NCBI GenBank assembly: GCA_003024785.1
Contig: PUQB01000083.1
Location: 570,368-634,367 of the forward strand
Source: Selaginella tamariscina
Taxonomy: Eukaryota; Streptophyta; Lycopodiopsida; Selaginellales; Selaginellaceae
Direction of reading: 5' to 3'
DNA: 64,000 nt
Shown here: piece by piece, positions 25,310 through 37,661 of the stretch
How positions within the stretch are numbered: position 1 is the first letter of the stretch
How the letters are laid out: every line of letters begins with the position of its first letter
Program-made: the position numbers and the translations under genes
The notes under the pieces: model-generated
The model's input: only the letters and a program-made list of their open reading frames with translations
What the model was told of the DNA's origin: nothing
The model's database searches: none

Positions 25310-26246
25310 TGCTAAACACAAACCTTATCAAGAGAAGATTCATTAAATACTCTCCGTAGTAATTCCATGTAAGCCTTTGGAATATCCAATAGCTTTTATG
25401 TGCTTTCTTAACAAGGTTAAGCACGCATTTCCTTCCCATGGTTTGTCCAACCTCCCATCGAATCAAACATCATTTTAGTTCACATATTCACATACTAATT
25501 ACATATATATATATATGAAATGTATTGTGTGCATGTCTTTTCTATTGCCACAATCTATGTTTGTTCGTGGACGTCTGTATGTTATATATGTATATATTAT
25601 GTAACAATTAGTTTCCGACTATCAAACTAAATTACTTTGATATATAAGAATAACACATGCACACACGTGTCTATAGTTAACATATATATACTTACTAGTT
25701 GATCTCGAATTGTTGTATTGGTGTCACTAGAAATCAAAAGAAATACATAACAAAAAGCACTCAAGAACCCTTCATACATACACATACAATACATATGCCT
25801 TGTAATCTTCTGGACACATACACGATCTAGTCAGTTATTTTCCACAATTCCCTTAATCACAATTAATTAGCTTAATTAGTTAAATGATTTTATATGCATT
25901 TAAAGAATATAAATTAAAAGATCTTTAGGGTTAATGCATTTCATTTGCCTACATGATTTGCTATATATATATATATAATATATATATATATATATCTTTT
26001 TTAAATACATGTTTTTCTATGGTTTTTTAGTATGCCAATTAATTAAATTTTAATTAATTACCACTAATACAAAGGGAGTTTGGATTCTAAAAGTGTTGTG
26101 ATCTTATCTAGGCACACTTACCAATGGCCACACTCTTCGTAGAGATGGAGCGAGATAACCCAACATCCTAAAGATGTGTTAAGTCTAGGGATGGAAATCC
26201 ACACAGAGAGAAGTACAAAACCCTTATCTACTACATTGAGAAACTA
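20764..26246. other. AT-rich region without a supportable gene
   Basis: I find no frame with coding character over 5.4 kb. Visible structure: a degenerate direct repeat around 20870-21000 (AAAAATTTATTGCATTATAAAAGTATT-like twice); interstitial telomere-like strings at 23195-23250 (TTAGGGTTGACCTAACCC and GGGTTAGGGTTTTAGGG); CA and TA microsatellites at 25270-25310 and 25960-25995; and repeated phrases about GTGTGGTTTCT and its complement at 24180-24560. A stretch beginning TGTAATAGCCCACATC at about 23738 resembles the start of some plant LTRs, but I could not find a matching end. Confidence 0.5.
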
Positions 26247-26273
26247 ATGCACGTTGTAACTAAAATGGGCATG
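26247..26273 (+). repeat. Left inverted-repeat end
   Basis: It matches the reverse complement of 45494-45520 at 26 of 27 positions, and matches 31279-31305 in direct orientation at about 25 of 27. Confidence 0.7.
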
Positions 26274-26699
26274 ATACATGAAAATGGGAATATAAATTAA
26301 ATTATTAATTAATACTTAAATTTTAATTATTAATTAATTATTTAATAAATATATAATTAAGCCTTAAATATTAATTAATTAACAAATTAATCCTTTAATA
26401 ACCTTGGTTAGTAAGGAATATTCCTAAATATCTTAGAATATTCATATTATTCTTCATTGTAAAAATAATTTACAATAATTAAAAATACTATTAAACATAA
26501 TTACAAATGAAATCATTTCCTTATCAACCTACTAATCTATTTATAAATACTTTCTCCTTAACAATATGTTGAAATCTCCTCATTTTGTTTAATTCATCAC
26601 TTTTCGAATTAATCGAATCATTTTGGTCAATATTTTTATGTTTGTCACCATTTTGGTTAATTTTATGTTGTTGTCACCATTTTGGTTAATATTTTTATG

Positions 26700-27726
26700 T
26701 TGTTGTCACAAATGCAGTTAGGAGTTGCCATCCTTGTTAATACATAAACTGTGATAAGAACAGGAGTGCATAAAAGCTTATTTAAAACATAACGTTCCTT
26801 AAGAATAATATTGTAGAGTTCCCGGTTGCTCTCCTTCAATTTATAAAATTTAAAACCACAAGAAAGAAAAGCGTCAGGGTATGTTTGATATAGTGGATAT
26901 TGCTCACAAAAGTTTTCGAGATTATTCTTTCTGATGCACATATCCAAGTAGTTTACTAACTCATCCATGATATTAATATCAAAATATGAGTCGAAAGTGA
27001 TTGGATGGATAAGCAATGTTTTGGTTGAGCATAACCTTTTGAGGGAGTCGTCTACCACTAAGATATGTGCATTCTTCATTATTCTTAACTAATTGATCTT
27101 TTAATGAAGCCCAATTAATCTTTCATTCTTAAAGAAGTATGGCTTGCTTTCCTTTCTTATATCGTAAAATTCAAGAGGTTTATAACATATTCACTAATCA
27201 AAAATCCAATCTTTACGAATCACCTCTTATACAACATTACAATGTTTCTTAAGCAAATTTAGTAGCAGTGTCAAGTTGTAAATCTGCATGCATGACCAAA
27301 TCCCCACAAGTGCACCCATCTCCTTAAGCTTTTGAAAGAGACGGTCCAACCCTGGGCAAAAAATGATATTATATTGAAATTTACCATGACAAAGAATGAA
27401 ATCTCCTTGTTTGATTTCTTTTTTTCTATCCTTGGGCCTTTATTGATGAAGCAAAACATCATTGACATCCAATAACACAATATGACCATGGTAACAAGGG
27501 GTAGCGTTGCCTCTCAAATGCTTTGCAACTCACTTGTTTCACATTTATCTGTTGACACTATATTGTTCCCTATCCCTTTATCATTTACTTGCACATCATC
27601 CTTATAAGATTCAAATATTACAAGCGTTGAAGAAAGTGATTTAGGAACTGAAGGCAATAGAAATAATGATGTAAAAACTAAAGTGGTCCCCATGGTAAGG
27701 ATGTTTTGAGCTGCATTATTATCCAT
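26700..27726 (-). pseudogene. HAD/FCP1-like gene, copy A (decayed)
   Basis: This is the counterpart of the gene at 31698-32704. It starts MDNNAAQNILTMG at 27726. The C-terminal part (26663-27079) reads MKNAHILVVDDS, HPITFDSYFD, MDELVNYLDMCI and NLENFCEQYP, matching copy B. The segment that carries the N-terminal catalytic Asp in copy B is spread over other frames here (27250-27500), with several breaks. The VDDSP lysine-loop region of copy B is changed to VDDSLKRL. It is probably non-functional. Confidence 0.6.
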
Positions 27727-28024
27727 TTCTGCATGAAATTTATCATTCTAACATGGCACAAGAAATTTTTGCCAAACCCCTCTTACCTCATGCCAATGTT
27801 AAAAATCCATGTTCTCAACTGTTTCATTACATCTGCAAAATAGATAGTTAGTTGGCCTTATAATTATCAAGGTATATTATTTGCCTTGTTAATGTGTGAC
27901 CCATGCTTGAACTAAAAACTTCTTTAATCCTTGAGAATTTATTTTCTGTATAAATATAAATGAAATATACAAAAATGCCTTATGTTACACTCATTTACAA
28001 CTATTCATCACTTTAACAATTCAT

Positions 28025-30990
28025 TAACAATTTTTCTTCGCTGTTATCTTCTGAGTGAGGCGAAGAAGGTTTTAGCTACTTGGAAGATCATTCAACATCT
28101 CCCGTATCTTCTATTGATGTTTCCATGGTCAATGGAGTAAGTGAATGTTCTATACTAATGGAGATAACTTTCGGTCTAATATCTAGTTCAAGATCATTCT
28201 CAACTCCGACATTGAATCAGATTCCTCATCAAAGCTATCGCACTGCTTGGGAGGGAACTTTCCCAAATACTCCTGTATGGGTTTGTTGGGGTAGTCAGTT
28301 GAGAACCTTTTATTCACTTGTTCAAGTCCTCAACCATGGTCTTCATTTTCAACGGCAAACACACATGTATCCCAAAGGTAACACTCATTCAAGACGGATC
28401 CCCTAGTGCAGTAGTCAAAAACCCATGCATCACTAGAGGACCCCTGATCAAGTTGACGATGCTCTGTGTAACCTGACTTGTAATGTTTGAATAATGTATA
28501 TTGCTGAATACGTCCCTCTCAGTTATCAGTGTATTAGATGGAGGTTCAAGCCTGTTGGAGTGCAAACAAATGCCTGGCTAGTCATTTGAAAGTTTGAAAT
28601 TATTTGGTGCATTCCTAACAACTAAGTGAACAACCGTATCAATGCACTTGGGATCAGCATCGTTCATATAAAATCCTGTCCAACGATGTCTATTCTTCTT
28701 AACGAAGACGAAGGCAAAAGTATATATGACATGAGCAAGAATCAAGAAATAAATACCTGAAAACATAGGTATCAGTTAAGAGTGCAAAATTCAATAATAA
28801 ATATCTTCTTTGTACATGCTTGCACGGCTAAGTTTCTCTACCAAATCCTTTAATGCCCTATCTAGCGAAGGATTTTTTGACACCCGCCGATTCATCAAAA
28901 ACATTTGAAACGGTTTCCAGCAAATAGTGATGTTACCCCATAAAGTTCTGTAGGGCTTATCATGATTCATAGCATCCTCCTTTAAAGGTTCAACTCAATT
29001 CTCTACTACTGAAGGACTGCCATAAGAGAAGGCGTCATCGCAATGTTCTCCTTTTTAGCGTTGGCGTGCAATAAATTCTTGCCCAAATCTTCCAATTGAT
29101 TCACCCATTGGACAAGCATATCATCGTTTGTCACATGCAAATATTTCTTGACCTCTTCGTATGTTGAAGCCGAGGTCCAACCCAATTTGTGACAGTGTAT
29201 TCCCAACCACTCCTTGAAGTGCCTAACCGTCTTCAGCTCCATTGCCTTTAAATGAAAAGGAGAGGTGGGGCTGTTGTTGTTAATCTGTAGTTTGCCATCA
29301 ATCACCAAATCAACTAAGACATCCATCTCCTCCATCGTTGTTCCATTTAAAAGCTTTAACCATGTAAGCTTAAAATTGTTGTCTACATCCTTTGTAGATT
29401 GAACAAACTTAGCCTTTGCCGTCTTACTGGGTTTCTTTGCAGACTTCTCTAAGGGCTGCCCTTCACTTGTCTGCTTCTTCTTCAGTATTCCTTTTGAAAA
29501 TGATATAATCCCCATTCATTTCGCAAAGACCTTATCCTCGGGGCAAGAAATCAACATCATCAAAAAGGATGTTTCCTTCCCACCCACTTGGGCAAAATCA
29601 ACTACTTCAATTTCTTTAGCTCTTTGAAAATAAATAAAGAGACAGATTAATACACTAGTGAGATAAATCTCGCCAAGACAATTTACTTACCTGTAGTCCA
29701 CACATTGTTCTCTCCCTGCAATAGCTCTTTGTGGTCGCCCAAGATTTTCTCACATGGATTGCGTGTGTTTGAACTTCTCCTATATTTTGCTGTTGTAGTG
29801 GTTGGTGTTGGCAGCATCCCATTCCATTGATAACTTATGGTACTGCTCGGTCGGCTTAGCTAAAAACGCCAATCTTTTTATCAGTTTCTCACATGTATGC
29901 TCGGAAAGTTTTGTTGCCATCATTCCTTTATTGTGTTCATTGAAGTCATTGGGCTGCCGTTATCATGTGCTAGCCATTAATAATGTAATACCTGATTGAT
30001 TTTTATTTTCCATCTGAATCTTCATAATTTGTTCTAGTGTTGTCACCCACACCATCTCAGTGCCTTTCTTTTTTTCATAGTATGGGCACAAATAGCATTA
30101 TGTGGAATAGTGTAAGAATTGTCGTCCTTCATCTTCTCCATGAGCTCAGTTACACATTCCTGATTAAGTGGCTTGTAATTGAAGTTGGGTTAACGCTACA
30201 ATACTTAACCTTACACTTGTAAATCCTATCATCCAACATCATTTCCTTGTGGTTTATTGCAGCATGGGATGCCACATGTACAGTTAGCAAAACGACAGAT
30301 GATTTTCTTTTACGATCAGAAAACATGTGTGAGCCTCGACTACAGTTGGTCTAAGTTCTCGGCACACTCTTCTAGCTCCCAAAGATTTTTAAACAAATTG
30401 AATGTGATATGTAAAGAACCTGGGACCAAGCCATCTCTCTAATGATGTCGTTGTGTTCTTCTTCAATAAGAAGAGGGACGATTGCTCCACTTGTGGATGT
30501 TCTGTATTGTGAAACAATATCTGTTGAGAATACACCTACTCGATGAATATGGAGATCTTCAAAGTAGACATCTAATTGGATCCCCATCCACAAGTCGACA
30601 AAACCACCCGAGGTTCTTGTCATATCTGGTGACCTCTGGATTCGAGAACGTGACATTGAATGGAACAAGGCATATATGTCAAGCATCATCCAAACTGGGT
30701 TCGCAACCTGCTTTTGGGTGCTTGACTAGTAAATCTAGTTTCCATTGTTTTGCTTGTCCACGCGATGCAACAGAGGTTAGTTTGACAGCAACCATGGTTG
30801 ATCCAATGCGCTTCCCGTTTATTTTGAAATATGGCCAAGTTAATTTCTCTGCCCATCTCATTTCCTCCTCTTGTCTTCAATGTCACCTCAATTCCACATC
30901 TGAATATAAAAATAATTAGTTCTTCAAGCACATATCCGAATATAATAGATTTTATTTTAATTCTTACATAGAAGTTGACAACGACTCCAT
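28025..30990 (-). pseudogene. Unknown multi-exon gene, copy A (decayed)
   Basis: It is collinear with the copy B gene at 32982-36031. The first exon starts with ATG at 30988-30990. Preserved pieces include CGIEVTLKTR (about 30890), DVYFEDL (about 30565), a clean exon at 29006-29515 (KGILKKKQTSEGQPLEKSAK, FHLKAMELKTVRHFKEWLGI, LGWTSASTYEEVKKYLHVTN) and RHRWTGFYMNDADPKCIDTV (about 28690). The other exons contain stops and frame changes. I do not recognise the family. Confidence 0.5.
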
Positions 30991-31161
30991 ACTAATGATT
31001 GAATCTCCTTGTTTGATCAAACCGTCTTTCTGCACAATAATACACTATAAATACAATTCATATAAAAACACACACACTTGTATAAACCCGAATATACAAA
31101 ATTAATACACTGATAAATTCACATACACCCTTCTTTGTTTCAGAGAGAAGTGGAAGAGATT

Positions 31162-31248
31162 AACTGTCCGAAGCTCACATTTGTGATAGTGCAAAAGACT
31201 GATAACATTTGGTTTTAGAACCACCACAAATGTGAGCTTTGGACAGTT
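31162..31248. repeat. Hairpin, 24-bp arms, end of copy A
   Basis: Arms at 31162-31185 and 31225-31248 pair over 24 positions with one G-T (G-U in RNA) position; the loop is 39 bases. The arm core is AAGCTCACATTTGTG. Confidence 0.85.
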
Positions 31249-31697
31249 TCACATGGTTTACTAGCTTTTACTCAAAATATGCACGTTATAACTAAAGTGG
31301 GCATGATACGTAAAATAAATTTAATTAATACTTAAGTTTTAATTATTAATTAATCATTTAATTAATATGTAATTAAGCCTTAAATATTAATTAATTAATT
31401 AATTAATCCTTCAATAACCTTACTTAGTAAGGAATATTCCTAAAATATCTTAGAATATTCATATTATTCTAAAAATAGTTTACAATAATAAGAAATACTA
31501 TCAAACATAATTACAAATGAAATCATTTTCTTATCAACATGTTAATTTTTTATAAATACTTTTTCTATCTACATAAGAGAAATCTTCTCATTTTGTCTAA
31601 ATCATCACTCCGGATTAATCAAATCATTTTGGTCAATATCTTGATGTTGTTGCCACCCTAACACTCTCACGAATGCAATTGGGAGTTGCCATCCTTG

Positions 31698-32704
31698 TTA
31701 ATACATAAGATGTGATAAAGAAGGTCTGCATAAAGGCTCATCTAAAAACTGACGTTCCTTAAGAATAATATTATAAAGCGCCCGGTTGCTATCCTTCATT
31801 TTATAAAATTCAAAATCACGAGAAAGAAAAGCTTCAGGAAATGTTTGATACGGTGGATACTGCTCACAAAAATTTTCGAGATTCTTCTTTCTGAGGCACG
31901 TATCCAAGTAGTTCACTAGCTCATCCATGATATCGGTATCAGAATATGGATCGAAAGTGATTGGATGAATACAAGCAATGTTTTGGTTGAGCATAGCCTT
32001 CTGAGGAGAGTCGTCTACCACTAACATCTGTGCGTTCTTCATTATCCTTAAGCGACTGATCTCCCCATGAGTCCCAATTATTCTTTCATTCTTGAAGAAG
32101 TATGGCTTGTTTTTTATATTGTGAAATTCGAGAGGTTTAAACATTCTGGTCAAAAATCCAATCTTTACGAATCACCTCTTCTGCAACACTACAATGTTTC
32201 TTAAGCAAATTCAACAGCGGTGTTAAGTTATGAATCTGCATGCATGACCAAATCCCCACAAGCGCACCCATCTCCTTAAGCTTTTGAAAGAGACGATCCA
32301 ACCCTGGACGAAAAATAATATCATATCGAAATTTACCATGACAAGGAATGAAATCTCCTTGTTTGATTTCTTTTTTCCTATCCTCGGGCCTTTGTCGATG
32401 AAGCAGAACACCATTGACATCCAACAACACAATATGGCCATGAGTAACATGAGATAGCGTTGCCTCTTGAATACTTTGCAAATCACTTGTTTGCTCCCTT
32501 TCACATTTATCGTTGACACTATCTCGTTGCCTATCCCTTCATCATTTAATTGTACATCATCCTTACAAGATTCAGATATTGCATGCGCTGAAGAAATTGA
32601 TTTCGGAACTGAAGCCAATAAAATGATGAAAAAACTGAAGTGGCCCCCATGGTAACGATGTTTTGAGCTGCATTATTATCCATTTCCTGCATGAACTCTG
32701 TCAT
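31698..32704 (-). CDS. HAD/FCP1-like phosphatase-domain protein, copy B
   Basis: The N-terminal stretch (MTEFMQEMDNNAAQNIVTMG, then SVPKSISSAHAISESCKDD) leads to a HAD-type domain. Motif I reads HIVLLDVNGVLLH; the usual pattern in FCP1/SCP phosphatases is DxDxT/V, so the second Asp is Asn here. Motif II falls around MGALVGIWSCM, and the last motif is AQMLVVDDSPQKAMLNQNIA. The tail is MDELVNYLDTCLRKKNLENF. The frame changes about three times (near 32600, 32480 and 32145) as if single bases were lost. Loss of the second Asp usually argues against classical Ser/Thr phosphatase activity, though related plant proteins with D-x-N exist as I recall. A gene on the same strand ends 278 bp upstream. 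Function in the element is unknown. Confidence 0.65.
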
Positions 32705-32981
32705 TCTGACATGTGGCACAAGAAATTTCGCCAAACCCCTCTCTTACCTCATGGCAATGCTGAAAATCCATGTTCTCAATGTTTCATTACATCTGCAAAA
32801 TGATATTAGCTGACCTTAAAATTATCAAGGTATATTATTTACCTTGTTAATGTGTGACCCATGTTTGAACTAAAAGCTTCATTAATCCTTGAGAATTTAT
32901 TTTCTGTACAAATATAAACGAAATATACAAAAATGCCTTATGTTACACTCATTTACAACTATTCGTCACTCTAAGAACTCA

Positions 32982-35900
32982 TTAACAATTCTTCTTCGCT
33001 ATTACCTTCTGAGTGAGGCGAAGAAGGTCTAGCCGCTTGTGAGATGGTTCAGATCTTCTATCTTCTATTGATGTTTCCATGGGTAATGGAGTGTGTGAAT
33101 GTTCTGTACTCCTCGAGATAACTTCCGGTCTAATATCTGATTGAAGTTCGTCCTCAGACTCCGACATTGAACCAGATTCGTCTTCAGAGCTATCGCACTT
33201 ATCGGAGGGAACTTTCTCAAATACTTGTATGGTTTGTTGGGGTAGTCAGTTGAGAACCTATCTATCCACTTGTTCAGGTCCTCAACCATGGTCTTATCCT
33301 TTTCAACGGCAAACACACATGTATCCCGAAGGTAACACTCCTTCAAGAGACCCCCTAGTGCAGTAGTCAAAAACCCACGCATCACTGTGAGGACCCCTGA
33401 TCAAGTTGACGATGCTCCGTGCCGCTTGACTTGTAATGTTTGGATAACGTACATTGCCGAATACCTCTCAGCTATCGGTGTATCGGATGGAGGTTCAGGG
33501 CCGTTGGAGTGCAAACAGATGCCTGCCAGTCATTTGGAAGTTTGAAATTGTTTGGCGCATTCCTAACAACCAAGTGAACAACCGAATCAATGCACTTCGG
33601 ATCAGCATCATTCATATAAAATCCTGTCCAACGATGTTTATTCCTCTTGGCAAAGGCGAAGGCAAAAGTATCGGTGACATGAGCAAGAATCAAGAAATAA
33701 ATACCTGAAAACGTAGATATCAGTCAAGAGTGCAAGTATGAATTCAATAATAAATACCTTCTTTGTACATGCTTGCACGGCTAAGTTTCTCCACCAAATC
33801 CTCTAGTGTCCTGTCTGTCGAAGGATTTTTTGACACCCGCCGATCCATCACGAACAATTGAAACGGTTTCCTACAAGCAGTGATGGTACCCATAAAGTCT
33901 CCGAATCCAACAACAAACATCTGTAGGGCTTGTCGTGATTCGTAGCATCCTCCTTTATAAGGTTCAACTCGGTTCTCCGCTGCTGAAGGACTGCCATAAG
34001 AGAAGGCGTCATCGCAATGTTCTCCTTTTGGCGTTGGCGTGCAATAGATTCTTGCCCAGATCTTCCGATTGATTCACCCATTCGACAAGCATATCATCGT
34101 TTGTCACATGCAAATATTTGCTGACCTCTTCGTATGTTGAAGCCGAGGTCCAACCCAGTTTGTGGCAGTGTATTCCCAACCACTCCTTGAAGTGCCTGAC
34201 CGTCTTCAACTCCATTGCCTTGAGATGAAAAGGAGAGGGGCTGCTGTTGTTAATCTGTAATTTGCCATCAATCACCAAATCAGCCAAGACTTCCATCTCC
34301 TCCATCGTTGTTCCATTTAAAGGCTTCAACCATGTGAGCTTGAAATCGTTGTCTACATCCTTTATAGATTGAACAGACTTAGCCTTCGGCGTCTTACTGG
34401 GTTTCTTTGCAGACTTCTCTGAGGGCTCACTTCACTTGTCTGCTTCTTCTTCAGTGTTCCTTTTGCAAAGGATTCCATAATCCCCAACCATTTGCAAAGA
34501 TCCTATCCTCGGGACAAGAAATCAACATCATCAAAAAGGATGTTTCCTTCCCGCCCACCTGGGCAAAATCAACTGCTACAATTTCTTCAACTCTCTGAAA
34601 AAAGACAGATTAATATACCGGCGAGATAAATCCCGCCCAAACAATTTGCTTACCCGGTAGTCCGCAGATTGTGTATTCCCTGCGGTAGCTCTTTGTGGTC
34701 GCTGAAGAGATTCCCACACGGCTCGCGTGTGTTTGAACTTCTCCCATATTTTGCTGTTGTAGTGGTTGGTGTCTGCAGCGTCCCATTCCCGATAACTTAT
34801 GGTACTGCTCGATTGTGAGATTGGCTTCGCTAAAAACGCCGATCTTTTCGTCAGCTTCTCACGGGTATGCTCGGAAAGTTTTGTTGCCATCGTTCCTTTG
34901 TTGTGTTCGTCGAGAAGTCGTTGGGCTGCCGTTATTTGTGCTGGCCACTAATGATGTAGTACTTGACTGATTTTCTATTCTCCGTCTGAACCTTCCTCAT
35001 TTGTTCCGGTGTTGTGATCCACACTTTGTCAGCGCCTTTGTTTCTCTCGTAGTATGCACAAAACAGCATTATGTGGAACGGTGTAAGAATTATCGTCCTT
35101 CATCTTCTCCATGAGCTCAGCTACACGTTCCTGGTTGATGGCTGTAATTGAAGTTTGGGTTGACGCTGCAATACTTAACCCTACACTCGTAAATCCTATC
35201 ATCCAACATCATTTCCTTGTGGCTTATTGCAGCATGGGATGCCACAGGTGCAGTGACAAAACGATCGAGATTTTCTTCTACGATCCGAATCAACATGTGT
35301 GATCCCGATTGATTGTTGTTCTACTCTCGGCACACTCTTCCAGCTCCCAAAATTTTTTAAGCAAATTGAACGTGATCTGTAAAGAACCTGAGACCAAGCA
35401 CCTTCTCAATCTCCCTTATGATGTCGCTGTGTTCTTTTAATGTGAAAAGGGACAATTGCCACTTGTGGATTTTGTGTATTGTGAAGCAATCTCTGCTGAG
35501 ATACACTTACTCGATGAGTCTAAAGATCTTCGAAGTAGACATCCAGTTGGATCCCCTCCATAGATGGGCTTTCTTGAGTGAAGAAGAACTCCACGGTCAA
35601 CATCATTAGTGAACACGTGAACGTCATTATCCACAAGTCGACAAAACCACCCGAAATTAATGTTGTAACTGGCCCTGGATCCGAGAACGTGACATTGGAT
35701 GGAACAAGGCATATGTGTCGAGCATCGTTCAATCTGGGTTCGCAGCATGCTTTCGGATGCTTGACTAGCAACACTTTCCATTGTTTTGCTTGTCCATGCG
35801 ATGTGACAGAGGTTAGTTTGACAGCAACCATGGTTGTTCCAATGCGCTTCCCGTTTAGTTTGAAATATGGCCAAGTTGATTCCAGAATCCCCCTGCCCAT

Positions 35901-36031
35901 CTCTTCTCCTGCTCTCGTCTTTAATGTCACCTCAATTCCACATCTGAATACAAAAATGATTAGTTCAAGCACATATCCGAGTATAACAGATTTTATTTTA
36001 ATTCTTACCCAGAATTTGACGACGACTCCAT
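32982..36031 (-). CDS. Unknown multi-exon gene, copy B
   Basis: Exon 1 starts at 36031 with MESSSNSG and a donor GG|GTAAG. Exon 2 starts after an acceptor at about 35945 and reads CGIEVTLKTRAGEEMGRG, WPYFKLNGKRIGTTMVAVKL, HPKACCEPRLNDARHICLV and ISGGFVDLW, ending near DVYFEDL (35525). Further exons: 34580-34890 (MATKLSEHTREKLTKRSAF, SYREWDAADTNHYNSKIWEK), 33850-34400 (PFHLKAMELKTVRHFKEWLG, WTSASTYEEVSKYLHVTNDD), about 33480-33700 (RHRWTGF-like, NDADPKCIDSVVHLVVRN), 33200-33385 (RGFLTTALGGLLKECYLRD, DRFSTDYPNKPYKYLRKFPP) and a Ser/Glu-rich C-terminus to 32982. Exon borders in the middle are uncertain, and some frames are broken. I do not recognise any domain. It may be an element-encoded protein. 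Confidence 0.55.
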
Positions 36032-36172
36032 ACTAATGACTCGATCTCCTTGTTTAATAAATCGTCCTTCTGCAAAATAATACACTATGAATACAAATCA
36101 TATAAAAACGCACACACACTTGTATAAACCCGAATATACAAAAATAATACACAGAGAGAAGTAGACGGAATT

Positions 36173-36259
36173 AACTGTCCAAAGCTCACATTTGTGCTAG
36201 TGCAAAAGAAAGATAACATTTCGTTTTAGAACCACCACAAATGTGAGCTCTGGACAGTT
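36173..36259. repeat. Hairpin, 24-bp arms, end of copy B
   Basis: Arms at 36173-36196 and 36236-36259 pair over 24 positions with a single mismatch. The loop length of 39 bases is the same as in copy A. Confidence 0.85.
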
Positions 36260-36370
36260 TTACATAGATTCCTAGCTTTTACTCGAAATATTATGATAAG
36301 ATGATAAAAGTAAATAAAATGAGATATGCAACTTATATATACTAATACACATATATATTCACATGGAAGG

Positions 36371-37302
36371 TGCGGCGGGATTAATCTCGCCACCCCTTCA
36401 ATGCCTCCTGAAAGAGTGGGCGGGATTAATCTCGCCACCTTTCTGGAGGCCTTGAACGGGAGTGCGAATTAATCTTGCCACCCTTCTCGGTCTCAGAGAG
36501 AACTGAGGATTTATTTGGCACACCCTTCAGTGACTCCAGAAAGGAGGCGGGATTAATCTCGCCCACCATGTAAGGGATGGTGAAATGAATCTCGCCACCT
36601 TCAGTCCCCTCCATTGGTATGTTGTAAACCTTCTACGTCTCAGACAGAAACATTTGGGATTGGTCCGACTCACCAATGGAGGAAAAAGGGAAGGGTGGCG
36701 GGATTCATCCTCCAACAGGCATTGAAGGCTCAGCGAGATTAATCCCGCCGAACGCCAATGTCCTGTGCGAAATCCGGCGGAATTAATCCCGCTGCCTACC
36801 TTTGGCGGCGAGATAAATCCCGCCCGATTCTACGCAGGGCATGCGTACGCAGCGGGATTAATCCTACCGCCCAGGCCCTTCAGACAGGGCAATAGCTGCG
36901 GGATAAATCCCGCTAGATTCGCAGGGCATGCATAGGCAACGGGATTAATCCCGCCGCTCTTCGGTTAGCCTCATGGGCCACGGGATTTATCCCGCCGCTC
37001 ATGAGGCTAACCGAATAACCTGCCTAAAATGGTGGCGGGATTAATCCCGCCGCTCATGAGGCTAACCGAATAACCTACCTAAAATGGCGGTGGGATTAAT
37101 CCCGCCGCTCATGAGGCTAACCGAATAACCTACCTAAAATGGCGGTGGGATTAATCCCGCCGCTCATGAGGCTAACCGAATAGCCTGCCTGAAGGGTGGC
37201 GGGATTAATCCCGCCGCGAGGGTCTAACCATATAGCGGCGGGATTAATCCCGCCGCTATACACGTCTTACCATATAGCGACGGGATTAATCCCGCCGCTA
37301 CA
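36371..37302. repeat. Palindrome array 1 (about 20 copies of GGCGGGATTAATCCCGCC and variants)
   Basis: The core is an 18-bp perfect palindrome, with degenerate copies such as GCGAGATAAATCCCGCC. Copies are spaced roughly 35-60 bp apart. Between 36997 and 37216 four units repeat at an exact 55-bp period. At 37231-37260 the palindrome extends to a perfect 30 bp. The array is preceded by an AT-rich lead (36289-36370) that is repeated before array 3. Confidence 0.95.
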
Positions 37303-37331
37303 ACACACACACACACACACACACCCACACA

Positions 37332-37375
<44 letters not shown>

Positions 37376-37621
37376 GTGTGTGTAAGAGAGTGCGTGTGGT
37401 GCAAGAGATAAAATTATACTGATACACACACACATATGTATATGTATATGTATATCGTATGTGTGTGCTAAATAAATTAAATTATACAGATACACACACA
37501 CACACACACATATATATGTATATGTATATGTATATACAAGAGTGTGTGTGTATGCGAGAGATAGATAAATAAATAAAATTATATACTGGTACACATAATA
37601 TATGTATGTATATATGTACAT

Positions 37622-37661
<40 letters not shown>

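Larger units (their letters stand above)
26247..31278. repeat. Tandem duplication, copy A (about 5.0 kb)
   Basis: Copy A is collinear with copy B (31279-36288) end to end: the inverted-repeat end, an AT-rich leader with AAGCCTTAAATATTAATTAA, the HAD-like gene, the unknown gene, and a terminal hairpin. The copies are clearly diverged, with many substitutions and indels. Copy A is the more decayed of the two. Confidence 0.88.
31279..36288. repeat. Tandem duplication, copy B (about 5.0 kb)
   Basis: It starts with the same 27-bp end as copy A and finishes with the same hairpin and TAGCTTTTACTCGAAAT. Its two genes are better preserved than those of copy A. Confidence 0.88.

Noticed and set aside
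26247..31305. The 5-kb cargo units as LTR retrotransposons with direct terminal repeats
   Set aside because: The direct repeat of the end sequence results from tandem duplication; there is no RT, integrase, primer site or purine tract.
36371..37302. A CRISPR-like layout (palindromic repeats with spacers)
   Set aside because: The repeats are diverged, spacing is irregular, several spacers are themselves repeated, and the DNA is a plant nuclear region with introns and retrotransposons.
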